From Holophagaceae bacterium (GTDB taxonomy: Bacteria; Acidobacteriota; Holophagae; Holophagales; Holophagaceae): a stretch of DNA of 37,119 nt. This document shows positions 37,053 to 37,119 of this stretch, in pieces; within the stretch, counting starts at the first letter, position 1; each line of letters opens with the position of its first letter. The position numbers and the translations under genes were made by a program. A model generated the notes under the pieces. It did not search any database, was not told the origin of the DNA, and was given only the letters and a program-made list of their open reading frames with translations. The stretch spans positions 1 to 37,119 of the forward strand of contig JAFJUR010000036.1 in assembly GCA_017859995.1 (NCBI GenBank), written 5' to 3'.

Positions 37053-37119
37053 GGACATTCCTCCAGGCAAAGTCGGTCGAGCGGAAGGTCGGATCAGAGG
37101 CCTGAGCCAGCGAAGTCGG

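Overview
The window looks like chromosomal DNA from a high-GC, Gram-negative, respiring bacterium. It most resembles the Acidobacteriota, class Holophagae (Geothrix/Holophaga-like). The lineage call is an inference from gene content: an Oar-type TonB-dependent receptor with an N-terminal carboxypeptidase-regulatory-like domain, a three-gene 'type B' succinate dehydrogenase, a divergent membrane pyrophosphatase, secreted S9 peptidases, a SpoIVB-type S55 protein and a PEGA-domain protein kinase. No 16S or ribosomal-protein gene is present to confirm it. Codon use and GC content look uniform. I see no prophage, insertion sequence, CRISPR array, tRNA or rRNA.

Layout. 1-3,000: the start of a membrane protein (probably a chemoreceptor), an orphan 2-oxoacid dehydrogenase E1-alpha, and a divergent pair-mate GNAT acetyltransferase overlapping a CCA-adding enzyme. 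3,000-9,250: the sdhCAB operon on the minus strand, with a good sigma70-like promoter, divergent from hppA. 9,250-13,570: a periplasmic oligopeptidase B-like peptidase, a VOC protein and release factor 3. 13,570-16,160 (minus): class I fructose-bisphosphate aldolase, 3-hydroxybutyryl-CoA dehydrogenase and a HAD hydrolase. 16,190-18,860: a non-coding stretch with three consecutive inverted repeats, a DoxX-like protein, a DnaQ-fold exonuclease, aquaporin Z, a dispersed-type palindromic element and a small unknown protein. 18,960-22,840 (minus): a disrupted YmdB-family phosphodiesterase gene and the TonB-dependent receptor. 22,990-26,960: an S55-peptidase-like protein with motif order reversed relative to SpoIVB, followed by a predicted beta-propeller protein. 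26,960-30,970: crotonase, nadC and a DPP-IV-like S9 peptidase. 30,970-35,030 (minus): a TolC-like channel, an acyl-CoA dehydrogenase and a LipB-Nudix fusion. 35,080-37,050: a Ser/Thr kinase with PEGA repeats and purE.

How the genes relate. Most transcription units are short and are separated by near-perfect bidirectional hairpin terminators. Three themes recur: respiration and energy (SDH, proton pyrophosphatase, E1-alpha, LipB), short-chain acyl-CoA oxidation (acyl-CoA dehydrogenase, crotonase and 3-hydroxyacyl-CoA dehydrogenase, at three separate loci), and extracytoplasmic protein/peptide handling (two S9 peptidases, the S55 pair, the TonB receptor, the TolC-like channel).

The observations most worth following up are the LipB-Nudix fusion, the rearranged S55 protein with its propeller partner, the broken ymdB homologue with an otherwise intact start and ribosome binding site, two short tandem duplications at gene ends (sdhA start, aqpZ stop), two structured non-coding elements, a symmetric divergent promoter that may give two leaderless mRNAs, and a palindromic operator candidate before the aldolase gene.
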